The notes: generated by a model not told the origin, from the letters alone. A stretch of 64,000 nt of DNA from Nostoc sp. KVJ3 (GCF_026127265.1 NZ_WWFG01000016.1:5103-69102); one strand, 5' to 3'. Shown: positions 1 through 11,230, counted from the first letter of the stretch. Numbers and translations: made by a program.

Positions 1-888
1 AGAAAATTTACTCTCTGAGTATCATATCCGCTATGGTGGCTACGGAGGCATTGCTTACCACCATGTTTCTGATACCTATGTGGCGCTATTTAGTCATTTT
101 ATTTCCTGCGGAACCTGGGAGGCTGTTTATATTATTGAGGGTTTGTTAAAAAATCTTTCTGATATTCGCCTCATCGATTCACGCAGATACTCAAGGGCAA
201 TCAACGCCTGTGTTTGCATTATCACATATGTTGGGGATTAAGTTAATGCCCGGATTCGGAATTGGAAAGATTTAAATTTCTTCGCCCAGATAATGATACG
301 GTTTACAAGCATATTGATTCTTTGTTCAAGGATGCGATTGATTGGGAGAAAATTCAAACCCATTGGCAAGATATTTTACAGGTTGTGCTGTCGATTCAAA
401 CTGGCAAGATTTCGAGTGCGGTGCTGTTACGAAAACTGGGAAACTATAGTCGTAAAACAGATTATACCAAGCTTTTCAGGAGTTAGGACGGGTAATCAGG
501 ACGGTATTTCTGTTGCAATATATTTCGGATATGAAGTTACGACAACAGATTACTGCGGCAACGAATATTGTTGAGTCTTATAACGGTTTCTCAAAGTGGT
601 TTTTCTTCGGTGGTTTTGGAGTTATTTGCTAATAATGACCCAATTGAGCAGGAGAAGATTGTTAAATATAATGATTTGGTTGCTAATGCTGTGATCTTCC
701 ACAATGTTGTAGATTTGACTGAGGTTTTGCGTGATTTCCTGAAAGCTGGTTATTTGATTACTCGTGAAGATGTGGCGGCGTTGAGTCCTTATATGACGAG
801 TCATATCAAGCGTTTCGGCGATTACTTGATTGATATGGAGACTGTACCGAATTTGTTGGATGATGACAAGCTCTTAGTTTTGGCTTGA
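1..888 (+). pseudogene. tnpA: Tn3-family transposase, 3' fragment (repeat copy with indels)
   Basis: This is the last 296 codons or so of the transposase that is complete at 47904-50873, cut off by the window start. Relative to that copy it has several one- or two-base differences (near 170, 252, 283, 451 and 628) that break the frame into three pieces. It contains the second Asp and the Glu of the Tn3 catalytic triad region. The breaks probably reflect low-quality contig-end sequence rather than real decay, because the other copy is fully open. Confidence 0.85.
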
Positions 889-944
889 GAAATTATGAAG
901 GTAGTTCTGGCAAGGGTTGTAGAGTTTTTGTTTACATAACTTTA

Positions 945-982
945 CAACGTGTCCCATTTTGCACGTATCCCGGCTGTACCCC
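945..982. repeat. Right terminal inverted repeat of the Tn3-family element (repeat copy)
   Basis: Same 38-bp terminal repeat as 50930-50967. It ends in CCCC at 982 and is followed by the target duplication TGAAT at 983-987. Confidence 0.85.
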
Positions 983-2232
983 TGAATGAAACATCGCCAA
1001 AGCATTGAAAGAATCAGGTCATCAGGATGGCTTGGACTGAGGCTCATTCGGTCGCCCTTGTGGTCAACGCTTGTGATGGCGATATAGTTGCAGTAGCTGA
1101 GGACAGAGTGGGTGTTTTGTTTGAGAGTGTCAATTTGATGTTGCAGGTAATCTGGTAGCCATTGGTCGTCGCTGTCGAGGAAGGCGATAAATTGTCCGAG
1201 TGCGTTTTTGATGCCCAAATTTCTAGCGGCAGCAGCACCAGTATTAGTGGGTATTTGTAACAGTTTTACCTGTGGATAGTGTGTATGAATCCAATCAGCA
1301 GTCCCATCGGTAGAACCGTCATCAATTACAATAATTTCGTAGTCAGTATAGGTTTGACAACAGACGCTATCGAGAGCGTGATTAAGATAATCTTTTCGAT
1401 TGTAAGTTGGAATGATAATCGAAACAGTGGTTGGTGAATTTAAATTTGCTGAGGGGAGTTAGAAGTGTTTTTGAGAGCGGTGTTTAGATTTAATAGTAAA
1501 ATGAGCGACGACTTGCATAGATAGCTCATATTGGCTGTCTAACCCCCGCCTTTTGAGTGCGTTATTGATTGCTTTTTGAGACCAGCGAATCGGTTCAAAC
1601 TGTTCGTTAGTCAAATTGCCAGAGTGACGGCGATAATAATAAAGAGGTTGAGGGATATGGTAAAAGTCGGTGACTTCAGACAGTTTTAGACACAAATCAT
1701 ACTCTTCGGCATAAGTAAAGTTCGGATCAATACCTCCACTTGCTCGTAAACGGTGCGGCGTATTAAGCGGAAATGGAAGATCATAAAGTCAACAAGTAGC
1801 CGTTCTTTGGAATAGGGGATTTGGCAACGCTGCCCGATTCCATGCAGGTTCCCCTGTTCGTCCATTAGTTGATAGTCTGTGTAAACAAGTCCTACCAAGG
1901 GTGGTTATTCAGAATGGAAATTGTCTGTTCTAAGGCGGTTGGAGCTAGAAATATCGTCACTGTCTACCCAACCGATATAATCTCCAGTGGTTGCTGCAAC
2001 CGCTCCGTGGATAGCAGGGGCAATACCAGTATGTTTGGCAGCTATGACTCGGATGCGTTGATCTTGCTGGGCATACTCGGATGCAATTTCAACGGAGCGA
2101 TCTGTAGAGCCATCGTCCCAGATTAACAATTCAAGTCAGACCAAGTTTGAGCTAGGACACTTTTAATTGCCGCAGCAAGGTAGTTTTTCTCGATTGTAAA
2201 CTGTGATGACGATAGAAACAGATATTTTTCAT
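983..2232 (-). pseudogene. Glycosyltransferase family 2, N-terminal part (repeat copy with indels)
   Basis: Left-hand copy of 50968-52216. It has extra or missing bases near 1110, 1440, 1465, 1740, 1905, 2130, 2185 and 2225, and so appears as several short frames. One difference is informative. At about 1545 this copy has five Cs where the right copy has four, and with five Cs the first and second GT2 domains are in one reading frame. Which count is correct decides whether the gene is one 960-aa protein or two adjacent ones. Confidence 0.75.
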
Positions 2233-2263
2233 CAGTTAACGCCCAATTAGTAAATTCAGCTAT

Positions 2264-2375
2264 GCTTTATACGTTCAGGTAACATGATGAGTTTTTGACA
2301 GGAGATATTCTGGAAGCTCTAAAAATGGCTGAACGCTTTATCCGTTCAGGTAACATGATGAGTTTTTGACAGGAG
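2264..2375. repeat. Two 41-bp direct repeats, 71-bp period (repeat copy)
   Basis: Units at 2264-2304 and 2335-2375 share the core GTAACATGATGAGTTTTTG and are the counterparts of 52248-52359. They lie just upstream of the glycosyltransferase start. The rest of the 2233-2853 gap holds only the inverted repeat at 2712-2835. Confidence 0.8.
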
Positions 2376-2711
2376 TGCTGCTCAGAACTTTGACTAATAA
2401 TTTTTCTGCTGATCATGATTTTTCTGCTTAGGCGTTAACACTTGCCGCCCCGAAGTCTACGGAAATATTTGTCAACTTTAATTCAAGCAACTCCGTAATC
2501 TCTACTATTGAGTAGGCATTGCTCAATTTTGATACTATTTTGACATTGTTAATTACTTACCTCACTTCCCTTCAGTGGCAAGCTGATTGTCCTATGCTGG
2601 CCGGCATAGCGATCGCACGGCACCTTTACCAAAACCTCTCCGTACTACCTGCCCACTGTTAAGCATTAATATATTCAAAAGGTCTACAGTGTCTTTCTTT
2701 ACAGGATTTAA

Positions 2712-2835
2712 GAACTCGTGGCTCGGAGTCGGCGCAGCGAAGTGGCTCTTGCGGCTTGCACGATCTAGTTGGCCCAACCAGTAATCTTTCTGCCCGTAAG
2801 AGCCACCGACTCGAGAGCGTAGCGGTCACGAGTTC
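2712..2835. repeat. Long interrupted inverted repeat downstream of relaxase (repeat copy)
   Basis: Counterpart of 52696-52821. The arms begin and end with GAACTCGTG/CACGAGTTC and share GTGGCTCTT/AAGAGCCAC. It lies just past the relaxase stop and may act as its terminator. Confidence 0.6.
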
Positions 2836-2853
2836 GTCGGCGATGGCGCGAGA

Positions 2854-5800
2854 TCATCGACTAAAACCTCGCCCCCGTTGCTTTTGCTCCAGCATCTCTT
2901 GCTGCTGCTGCCGCTCTCTAACAAAAACCTCATTCCAACTAAGCCCCTTGGGTGCAATTCTTTTAGCCTGGGGTAGCATTTCCTGAACAACCTGGGCAGC
3001 TTCATTACCAAGATCATCATTATTAAATGCCAGTCCAATTCTGCTGATATTTCTGAGGAGTTCAAAAGGCAAGTTATCCTGGTCATCCACTGCCATGTAC
3101 ATTGTTCTAACTGGTGGTTGCCCCTTGTGTGCATTCCTATCAATCTCTGCCATTGTCAGCGCATCAATGGGGGAAGAACAAGGTATACTCTCTCAATTTT
3201 ATCGTCAGGCTCTCCACCCAATTTGAAATGAAACCACCCAGGAGAGCGATCGCCTCCGCGGGGCGTAGCCCATCGCTGTTTTCGGGGTACTCCGTACAAC
3301 GATTGTCAATCGTGCGGTATCCCAAACCAGTGCGCCTGACTTAGAACCATCTAAACCCCGCTTGATAAACAAACCTGAGCCTGTTGATCTATATAACCCA
3401 ACCCTGCCGTTGTAATGGTTGCACAAGAAAATTAGTTATAGCGCGTTTTTGAGTCAGGTAATACTGTAGTACTTGCCTTTGCTTTCATCCTCTGGTGGAG
3501 GTACAAACTGGGTTGTTCTTGTAAGTGTGCCAGTTGATTGTTAGCGATTAAAACTAATGCTTTAGCTTCATCAATAGTCCATCCGGCTGACTGGCAAAGA
3601 TAATTTCTTCAACATCTTGGGCTGGTTTATCATCTAATAGCGCCCTGATTGCAATTTCTTTATCTCGGTCAGTCACTAATAAGTTTTGCAAGTCGGCGCT
3701 GTAATACTCATATAACTCGGCTGTTTGATTCGGGGTTAGCTTTGGTTCATCTGTGGTTATAGTTGGAGTTTGATTAAGAGCAATTGCGTCTACTGGTTTT
3801 TGCGATCTATGGAGTTGCTCCAAATAAACAATCGCTGCTTCCAGGTCGTCGAATATGCTTCTTCCGGCTGATAGTGCTGTGATTTTGAGAAAGTTGTTGT
3901 GTTAATTCTAATACTGTTTCAGTTAAGGCCGATTCAACAGTCGATTGCTCAATATAATCAGAAATTGATGAAATGGCTCTCTTCTCTAGATATGATTGTA
4001 ACTCAGTTGCAAGAACTGCATCCAGGTCATTGAATGTAGTTTTAGCTGTAATGAGTTCCTCTTTGTATTGAGAAAGTTGTTGCGTTAATTCTAATACTGT
4101 TTTGGTTAATGCTGATTCAACAGCCGATTGCTCAATATATCAGAAATCGATGAAATAGCTCTTTTCTCTAGATATGATTGTAACTCATTCGCAAGTACTG
4201 CATCAGGTCATTGAATGTAGTTTTAGCTGTAACAAGCTGCTCTTTGTATTGAGAAAGTTGTTGCGTTAATTCTAATACTGTTTCAGTTTAAGGCAGATTC
4301 AACAGTCGATTGCTCAACGTAATCAGAGATTGATAAGATAGCTCCTTCTCTGCATGAGATTGTAACTCAGCCGTCAATGCTGTTTCAAAGTCATTGAATG
4401 TAGTTTTTCGCTTCAAGTAGCTGCTGATGATATTGAGAAACTTGCTGTGTTAATCCTAATACTGCTTGGCTTAAAGCTGACTCGATAGCTGATTGCTCAA
4501 TATAATCAAAGATTGATGAAATGGTTTTCTTCACTGCATGGGATTGCAACTCAGCCGTAAATGCTTCATCAAAGTCATTGAATGTAGTTTTATCAATAAA
4601 TAGTTGCTCTTTGTATTGAGAAATTTGCTCTGTTAATCCTAATACTGTTTTCAGTTAAAGCTGACTCGATAGTTGATTGCTCAATATAATCAAAGATTGA
4701 TAAAATGGCTTTCTTCACTGCATGGGATTGCAACTCAGCCGTAAATGCTTCATCAAAGTCATTGAATGTAGTTTTATCAATAAATAGTTGCTCTTTGTAT
4801 TGAGATAGTTGCTCTGTTAATCCTAATACTGTTTCAGTTAAAGCTGACTCGATAGCTGATTGCTCAATATAATCAGAGATTGACAAAATTGCTTTCTGAT
4901 CTGCGTGGGATTGCAACTCAGTCGTCAACGCTGTTTCAAAGTCATTGAATGCAGTTTTAGCTCGAAAGAGTTGTTGCCGATAAATAGATAGTTGTTCTGT
5001 TAATTGTGGCAACGTTTCAGCCAAGGCATCATCAACTACTGACTGTTCAATAAAGTCAACGATTGTATTTATGAATCTTTGGCTCTCCACTGCTTGCTCT
5101 TTAGGATTCTTCAACAGATTCTCAATAAGCTCATCATCCCGTTGGGGCTGGTAGTCAATAAACTTATGTTTTTGTAAACCTGGGAATGTATAGGCAGGCC
5201 CCAAAGATGTGCCGCTGAATTTCTGGTCATTCCACGAGTACGAGATGCCCTTACTTTTACCGTTGCGTGTTAATCCGTGACGAACTTCTACACCTTGTAA
5301 TTGCAATCGCTCAACCAGTTGCGGCATAGTCGGTTTATCTACTATGGCGCGGTCGATTACTTCAATTAGTTGGGTTTTGATTGACTGTTGTGGCGGCGTG
5401 TTTCTCAAACCATGCTCGTATTCTAGTTGTTCCCTTTCGATTCGTCGCTGTTGCCCCATAGCTGGGGGCGCGGTTCAGTTTCTCCTTGCTACTTAGAGTT
5501 TGCTGTAAACCATATTCTAGTTCTAGCTGTCGAATGATTTTTTCAGAGCGCACATACTCCCAGCTATCGCGGGTAATCTTGCCGTCATCCAAACTGATTC
5601 TGCTGGCGCAAATATGTATATGGTCGTGGTTGCGGTCGCTGTGGCGGTAGATGGCATATTGGTTAGCTGTGTAACCCATTTCCTCGATGTACTTGTCGGC
5701 TACAAGGCACCAAGTATCATTGTCTAGCTGTTCGCCTGGCTTAGTGAGAGCGAAACATGTGAACTACTTTCTCCGCTTCTGGATTAAGTTGTCGAGACAG

Positions 5801-5931
5801 TCGGAATTCTCTAGCGAGTTCTCTGGCATTTCTGCCAAACATATTGCCGCCAATTAAAGATGACTGCTCTTTGTTTTCAAGATAGTCAAGGAGTCCACGA
5901 AAGCTTTTACCCTTGTTTAGTTGCCAATCAT
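2854..5931 (-). pseudogene. Relaxase with internal 61-aa repeats (repeat copy, many indels)
   Basis: Left-hand copy of 52840-55928. More than ten single-base indels break it into pieces at about 5741-6019, 5362-5679, 4593-5459, 3554-3823 and 2854-3153. It is useful for repairing the right copy: at 5461-5466 this copy has five Cs, which together with the three Gs of the right copy gives an open frame through the relaxase/repeat junction. The TAA directly after the presumed ATG (5931) is present here too. Confidence 0.8.
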
Positions 5932-5933
5932 TT

Positions 5934-6337
5934 TTACTCCCAGTCCTCCTGCTCTCCGTCGTCGTCAATGTCATCGTCATCAGTAATTTCAGTTTCGATT
6001 TGGGACAGTTCCCGACCAATTTGTTTTAAGAGTTGTTGTAGCTGTTCTAGTTGTTCTGGATCTGCTGTGGTCGCAGTCCCATTTTAATAGCTGTATTGGT
6101 AGCTCTGGTAAGTTGATTAATATTGTTGCCGATGCGTACTAATTCTCTATAAGTAGCTAGGGTTATTTTGCTCAGTCGTTTTGGCAGTGGTTTTAGTAAA
6201 ACACTGCGTCGAGTTAATTCAGCTATGCTTAGTCCCGCGTCTTGTGCTTTGAGCTTAATCATCTCGTGTTCGATTACGTTGATACGAGCTTCTAATGTCT
6301 TAGTACGAAGCAGGTTTTTTGACAGTTTCGGGCGCAT
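5934..6337 (-). pseudogene. mobC: MobC-like relaxosome protein (repeat copy, one frameshift)
   Basis: Same gene as 55931-56335 but one base shorter (404 against 405 nt). The missing base, around 6065, changes the frame after the residues IKMGLRP. It is most likely a sequencing error. Confidence 0.75.
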
Positions 6338-6868
6338 AACTGTGGAGGTATGAGAGGGGGTTTCCAAAGCGGGGACACTTCCCCTTTGGCAAGCCTGTCG
6401 TCCGAGCGAAGCGAGGTTTGCCGGAGGCAAAAGGCACGGCTTGCTTCTAGCCCAAATACGGGGAAAGCGAAGTATCGTGTGCTACGTATGTACGGAGTCA
6501 CAGCGATAGACTGGGGGCGAGGGAAACGACAGCGTAGCTGGGGGACGATTTCGGGTGATTCAGAGTGAGATGAAGTCTGATAACAGCATAGCTGTTTCGT
6601 CATAATTATATCAGTGTTTGCTGAATCACTGTGACGGCGTAGCCGAGGTGTATTGGCTAAAGTCAGCAACAGTCAACATCGGGGGAACATAGCAACAGCG
6701 TAGCTTGAACAGGATAAATATATAAGCATCTAATAAATGATGGTTAGGCGTAGCAGCAACAAAAATTCTAATCAGCGTAGCTGAAACCATCTGAGAATCT
6801 GGAGTTATGCTTTTTTAAAAAATAGTGGAGAATAAGGGAATTATGATAATCAATTTAATTTCATAGCA
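6338..6868. promoter_or_regulatory. mobC upstream region with small palindromes (repeat copy)
   Basis: Counterpart of 56336-56869. It carries repeated CAGCGTAGCTG-like palindromes and no credible gene. As the divergent region between mobC (minus) and the small plus-strand gene that follows, it is a plausible site for promoters and the transfer origin. Confidence 0.45.
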
Positions 6869-7320
6869 ATGGTTGAGCCAAAAGATTCTGGTCAGATTAC
6901 GTATAGCAAGATTGATAAGGCGATTACTGCCTTAAAGGATCTCAAGCCGAAAGAGCGGGATAGTATATCGGAAAGAGTTGCTATCAGAAAAATGAGACGG
7001 TATATCGAGAAACTGACCTCTGATAGTATGGCTATACTTACGATGAAGTGTCAGAGATACTGAAAGAGTTGGGCATTCAGTTAAGTGGTAGCAGAATCAA
7101 ATATTTATTGGGTGAGGTCAGGAAAAATACTCGCCGCAAAAAGAAGCCTCTTGAGAATGAAAATCCTGGTGGGTCGGAGAGTATAAAGAGTGCGACCCAG
7201 AATTTACCTGTAAATACAGCATCCTCAGATGCTGCTAGTGCGCCTCAGAATTTACCTGCAAAGACCACTAAAAGCAAAAGAAAAAATCTTGATCTAGTCA
7301 AACCAGAGTTAGAGGAGTAG
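6869..7320 (+). pseudogene. Small basic plasmid protein (repeat copy, one deletion)
   Basis: Same gene as 56870-57322. One A is missing near 7025 (GATAGTATGG instead of GATAAGTATGG), which splits the frame into 64-aa and 90-aa parts. The right copy is intact. Confidence 0.75.
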
Positions 7321-7916
7321 ACAAGACTTGAAGCTCAACGTCGGCGGATACCCTTCTCCCAATCCCTACTCTTATTGAAACTACCGAGTCTCTACAGAAG
7401 ATTTGAGAGCAAACTGGTTGGACTAATACCAAACTTCATCGGGTTGAGAAAAGTTTGGGGACAGATCCGAATGGTACTAAGAAAAGGGAAAATCGTTGAG
7501 CCAGCTCTTGTGCTCTTGAGCGGAGGAGCAGGGAGAAAGAAGAAGGAAGAAGCATACGGACAGAAACAAGAGGCATACGGAAAGAAGCAAGAGAAATTCT
7601 CCTCTGCCCCTCTGCCCCCTGCTCTCTGCAATCCTTACGCCGCCTACCCTTCAGCTTAACTTAGTGCCATTCGGACAGATCCTTTCTCACAGACGACGGT
7701 AAGAATTCACTCGTTGCTTTTGCATGAATCTATCCCACTTTTGACTGTTAAGGGACAGTCAAACCCACAAAACACTGATTGATTCTTGGTAAACCAAAGC
7801 TTTCAGGAGGAATTTGATTACTTTTCATATTTAATTTCATTACTTCATCAAAAAAGTCATTTCAACCTGCAATTATTAATATTATTTTCAAATTAGCGGT
7901 AATAGAGGTGCATTGA
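7321..7916. other. Intergenic region upstream of the amine oxidase
   Basis: There is no credible gene here. A purine-rich run (about 7530-7595) is followed by a C/T-rich run of CCTCTGCC-type short repeats (about 7600-7630), a repeat type common in Nostocales. An inverted repeat, TTGACTGT/ACAGTCAA with a 6-base loop, lies at 7740-7763. A Shine-Dalgarno-like GAGGTG precedes the amine-oxidase ATG at 7917. Confidence 0.5.
7740..7763. promoter_or_regulatory. Short inverted repeat upstream of the amine oxidase
   Basis: The arms TTTGACTGT and ACAGTCAAA are exact and are separated by TAAGGG, about 150 bases before the ATG. It could be an operator or an mRNA hairpin. The same element lies at 57746-57769. 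Confidence 0.4.
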
Positions 7917-9596
7917 ATGGCTAAGTCTGCACTAATGGGATCTTTGCAACGTGCTTATAAAATTGCGAGAGCATCGATAAAAACTGGCATTCCCGCAGAT
8001 GAGATAGTTGACATTTTAAAACAAAAAACCACTCGTCGCCGCTTACTGTATGGGGGTTTGGGATTAGCAAGCGCATTAGCTACAGCTACCTGGCATAACG
8101 GACAGGATTCTATGGCTTTTGGCACAATTCCCAAGGTGCTGGTAGTGGGTGCGGGAATTGCTGGCTTAACTGCTGCCTACCGTTTACGTCAAGCTGGGGT
8201 TCCTGTAGACATTGTTGAGGCGAGGAATCGCGTTGGTGGTCGGATGCGTAGTTTAGCCAACGCCGCAGGTACTAACGTGACTGTGGAACTAGGTGGAGAG
8301 TTTATTGATACAGATCATACAAAATTGCGATCGCTAGCTCAAGAATTGGGTTTAACAATAGTCGATATACTCGCCACTGATCAGGGATTAGTGCCAGAAA
8401 CATGGTATTTTCAAGGACGCAAAATTCCCGAACTAGAAATTATTAGTTACTTCATTCCTTTAGCACGTAAAATTGACGAGGATTTAGTTGCAATTGGCGA
8501 TGGAGATGTAACTTATCGCTCTTACAATCAGGCAGCTTTCGCTTTAGATAATACTTCTATTGCAGAGTATTTAGAGCAAGCACAAATTAATCCCATTCTC
8601 CAAGAAATGCTGAATGTCTCTTATACCACCGAGTATGGCCGAGAAGCAGCAGAACAATCTTGTTTAAATCTACTGTTTTTAATTGGTACCAACACTGATA
8701 CATTCTCACTCTACGGTGAAAGCGATGAACGTTACACCATTCGTGGCGGTAACGACCAAGTACCACATCTGCTAGCGAATTACTTGGCAAATGTTATACA
8801 AACTGAAACAGAATTAGAAGCTATCTGTATCCGTCCCGATGGTCGCTATCGAGTTAGTTTAAAGTCTGGCTATAAAACCTTTGATCGTACTTATGAAAGA
8901 ATCTTGCTGACCTTACCCTTTACCACTTTGCGTTTAGTGAAGTTGGATGTGAATTTACCAGCATTTAAAAAGAGAGCGATCGCTCTCTTAGGATATGGTA
9001 CAAATGCCAAGTTAATTACAGCCTATCAACAAAAATTGTGGCGCAATAAATATAACTCAACAGCAGCAACATTTACTGATACAGGCTTTCAAAACACCTG
9101 GGAAGCCAGTCGCTACCAAAAAGGCCCCAAAGGTCTGGTTACTGACTTTACTGGTGGTAAACATGGTTTATCTTTAGGTAAAGGTTCAGCCGAATCTCAA
9201 GCCCAAATATTTTTACCACAGTTAGATCGGATTTTCCCCGGAATTAAAAACCTCCGTCAAGGTGAAGCCATTCGCGCCTATTGGCCTGGAGAACAATATA
9301 CACGAGCCTCCTATGCTTGCTATTTAGTCGGACAATGGACAAGCATCGCTGGAGCAGAACAAAAGCGTGTAGGTAATCTATTTTTTGCTGGCGAACACTG
9401 TTCTCTGTCCTACCAAGGGTATATGGAAGGCGGTTGTGCAACAGGTGAAGTTGCAGCTCAAAGAATCCTCAAAGATTTAGGTTTGCGAAATATCTCTGCT
9501 CAACAGAAAAAACCAATTAATACCAATCAACTTTTGCGCCGTCATCCCAGGATTCCAAGGGACGAACGTTTTTCTGACGACTACACCCAAGAGTAA
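7917..9596 (+). CDS. Tat-exported flavin monoamine oxidase family protein
   Basis: A 559-aa FAD-dependent amine oxidase, intact in this copy. Residues 38-60 form a twin-arginine-type signal (TTRRRLLYGG followed by a hydrophobic stretch ending near ATATWH), suggesting export across the plasma membrane in folded, FAD-loaded form. The dinucleotide-binding motif VVGAGIAGL is at 76-84, followed by the VEARNRVGGRM segment typical of the monoamine/L-amino-acid/polyamine oxidase family. The C-terminal FAD-contacting segment FFAGEHCS...GYMEGG lies near 480-500. Family members oxidise amines or amino acids to give H2O2 and ammonia; the substrate cannot be told from sequence. It starts at an ATG with GAGGTG upstream and is not clearly in an operon. 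The right copy (57923-59601) lacks one G and is frameshifted. Confidence 0.85.
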   Translation: MAKSALMGSLQRAYKIARASIKTGIPADEIVDILKQKTTRRRLLYGGLGLASALATATWHNGQDSMAFGTIPKVLVVGAGIAGLTAAYRLRQAGVPVDIVEARNRVGGRMRSLANAAGTNVTVELGGEFIDTDHTKLRSLAQELGLTIVDILATDQGLVPETWYFQGRKIPELEIISYFIPLARKIDEDLVAIGDGDVTYRSYNQAAFALDNTSIAEYLEQAQINPILQEMLNVSYTTEYGREAAEQSCLNLLFLIGTNTDTFSLYGESDERYTIRGGNDQVPHLLANYLANVIQTETELEAICIRPDGRYRVSLKSGYKTFDRTYERILLTLPFTTLRLVKLDVNLPAFKKRAIALLGYGTNAKLITAYQQKLWRNKYNSTAATFTDTGFQNTWEASRYQKGPKGLVTDFTGGKHGLSLGKGSAESQAQIFLPQLDRIFPGIKNLRQGEAIRAYWPGEQYTRASYACYLVGQWTSIAGAEQKRVGNLFFAGEHCSLSYQGYMEGGCATGEVAAQRILKDLGLRNISAQQKKPINTNQLLRRHPRIPRDERFSDDYTQE

Positions 9597-9599
9597 AAA

Positions 9600-9836
9600 G
9601 TATGTACGCGCTAACCACTTTTCATCGTCGTCTAAGTCAGCCAAATTTTTATTACTACCGCTATTAAGACTATCTAATAGCAGGAGTAATATTTTTTCAA
9701 ACGTAGCCCAGCCGCCCCCACGCTTGGTAAATCGGCTCACGCATTCCTGACAAATATCAGCAAGGGAGGCGGTTACAGTTTGGGTAACTTCTGCTACGAC
9801 TGAATTAGCTCCTGTTTTGGCGTTGACTATGTTGGC
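9600..9836 (-). pseudogene. Remnant of a CyRepA1-like replication protein C-terminal region
   Basis: On the minus strand this translates to about 77 residues matching the Rep protein encoded at 11170-14718. The shared segment includes LLLLLDSLNSGSNKNLADLD and then DDEKWLARTYF, and the preceding residues are recognisably related (VSRFTKR/VSRFTQR). There is no start, and the frame runs into the amine oxidase end. It is a partial, diverged duplicate of the rep 3' region lying 1.6 kb from the intact gene, probably left by recombination between related plasmids. Confidence 0.75.
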
Positions 9837-9865
9837 GAACTACAAATAGCAATCTGATAGTTTGA

Positions 9866-10171
9866 TTATTCTCCAGCAAGTTCTCGCGCAATATCCATAT
9901 TGGCCGCCAGTACACGCACGATTTCAACAGGGGTTTCCCCTCGATAGATCAGGAAATAGCGGGGATGCACCAACCAAAAACGAACGGGTAACGGTGTTAG
10001 GTCAGAACGATACTGCCCGATCCTGGGATTATCTGTCAGCAACTCACAGGCCGAAAGAAGTTTATCAAGCATCCGTTCGGCAGCATCTGTATTATCTCGC
10101 GCAATATAAGCGTAAATCAAAGCCAAGTCTTCTTCTGCTTGCTCAGAGAGAACATAAGGTTTTGGGTTCAT
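9866..10171 (-). CDS. parE: ParE/RelE-family toxin
   Basis: A 101-aa protein of the RelE/ParE superfamily. It shows the N-terminal YVLSEQAEEDLALIYAYIA helix pattern, a central DNPRIGQYRSDL loop and the terminal strand FLIYRGETPVEIVRVL typical of ParE toxins. It is encoded just after parD; the stop of parD and this ATG share one base (TGATG), which indicates translational coupling. An upstream in-frame GTG at 10174 is a less likely start. Family knowledge: ParE toxins poison DNA gyrase, or RelE relatives cleave mRNA, and together with ParD they stabilise plasmids. This copy is intact; the right copy (59871-60175) has a one-base deletion. Confidence 0.85.
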   Translation of the reverse strand: MNPKPYVLSEQAEEDLALIYAYIARDNTDAAERMLDKLLSACELLTDNPRIGQYRSDLTPLPVRFWLVHPRYFLIYRGETPVEIVRVLAANMDIARELAGE

Positions 10172-10437
10172 CACACAGGGGGTTTCATAAACTTTTGCGC
10201 CTTGTTACGAATGCGTAAGCGTGCGCCTTCGGCGGTCAGACTTTGGCCATTGTCAAGTTGGCCTAGACCAATGGCAATCTGTTCATTGAGCCACAGTTTA
10301 TATTCCTCGGAATGGTCGTTAAAGCGTTTCAACAGACGCAATCCTTCCCGAATCACTTCACTTTGAGAATGGTACAAACCAGACTCAACCTGTTTCTGCA
10401 CGAACGCTTCTAGCTCAGGAGTCAGGGAAATATTCAT
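10171..10437 (-). CDS. parD: ParD-family antitoxin
   Basis: An 88-aa ribbon-helix-helix antitoxin. The N-terminal strand MNISLTPELEAFVQKQVE is followed by SGLYHSQSEVIREGLRLLKR, the typical ParD DNA-binding fold. The C-terminal half should wrap the ParE toxin. It is the first gene of the parDE pair on the minus strand, and its RHH domain presumably represses its own promoter at 10438-10500. In the right copy a missing G (four instead of five near 10180) shifts the last residues; the version here ends at a stop that overlaps the parE start, which is the expected arrangement. Confidence 0.85.
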   Translation of the reverse strand: MNISLTPELEAFVQKQVESGLYHSQSEVIREGLRLLKRFNDHSEEYKLWLNEQIAIGLGQLDNGQSLTAEGARLRIRNKAQKFMKPPV

Positions 10438-10683
10438 TTATCTCTCACAATTAACCAGAATCGCTATTATAATAACAGTTTTTGTTATTGCTTGCCTTTA
10501 ACAGTACAGCCAAAAGTTAAGGCAGGACGTTTCAAAAATTTTCAGCCTAGTTACAGGAGAAACACAATCAACCATAGTGCGAGTGCTTGCGCTGTGACTT
10601 GTCAGTTGCCTTGTCTTAATTTGGTTACGCTTTCGTACTGCTAGAAGCATTACAATTCTCAAAGCTTTAGTTTAATTAAACTG

Positions 10684-10980
10684 ATGACGTTCACCTATTC
10701 TCTATACCCAGATAATTGGTCAGAAATTGCCACGGACGTTAAGCAACAAGCCCAATGGCGTTGTCAAAAATGCGGGTTACACTGCATACCGCCTGGTGAA
10801 AAAACATCACATCTAACACGCTCAAAACGCAGAGTGTACACCCTACAGGTTCATCATTGGGACAGGAATCCAGCAAATAACTACAGCGGCAACCTTATAG
10901 CTCTTTGTAGTGCTTGTCACCTTTTATACCATAGAGGTGGGAAATCAAATGTTTCACCGGGGCAGCTATCTTTGTGGTAA
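10684..10980 (+). CDS. HNH endonuclease-like protein
   Basis: A 98-aa protein with a compact HNH motif. CQKCG (residues about 28-32) and CSACH (near 76-80) form a zinc-binding pair, and VHHWDRNPANNYSGNLIALC supplies the HH, N and final H positions of the beta-beta-alpha-metal nuclease fold. Small stand-alone HNH proteins are frequent in cyanobacterial plasmids and phages, where the role (restriction, homing or repair) is usually unknown. Both copies (also 60687-60983) are identical and intact. It is followed after 7 bases by a small gene on the same strand. Confidence 0.8.
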   Translation: MTFTYSLYPDNWSEIATDVKQQAQWRCQKCGLHCIPPGEKTSHLTRSKRRVYTLQVHHWDRNPANNYSGNLIALCSACHLLYHRGGKSNVSPGQLSLW

Positions 10981-10987
10981 ATAAGTC

Positions 10988-11230
10988 ATGGATGATGATA
11001 CTCAAGAACTAATCGCAATTCAGCAAGAACTTTCAGGAATCAGCTCACGCCTGAGAAAGATTTTTCCGTCAACTCATCCCCAATTTGACAGCGTGTTTGA
11101 AGACGTGGGTGCAGCTTCTTATTACATTCGGGAAGCTGGTTATCGTCTAGAATCAGTTCTTATGACTGTTCAAGGTGATAGCGCAGGTTCTGCGAGTGAC
11201 CCAGAGATTGAAGAAACTGAAATTGAATAA
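10988..11230 (+). CDS. Small acidic protein of unknown function
   Basis: An 80-aa acidic protein (the C-terminus SDPEIEETEIE is strongly acidic) with no recognised domain. It starts 7 bases after the HNH gene, so the two are probably co-transcribed. Its last 61 bases overlap the 3' end of the rep gene on the opposite strand. Residues 5-60 are predicted largely helical by eye. The right copy (60991-61232) lacks one G and is broken. It could be a partner or inhibitor of the HNH protein, but nothing in the sequence proves that. Confidence 0.6.
   Translation: MDDDTQELIAIQQELSGISSRLRKIFPSTHPQFDSVFEDVGAASYYIREAGYRLESVLMTVQGDSAGSASDPEIEETEIE

Noticed and set aside
7375..7659. A 94-aa coding frame in the purine/pyrimidine tract (also 57377-57664)
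   Set aside because: The second half of the translation differs completely between the two copies through indels, and the sequence is low-complexity.
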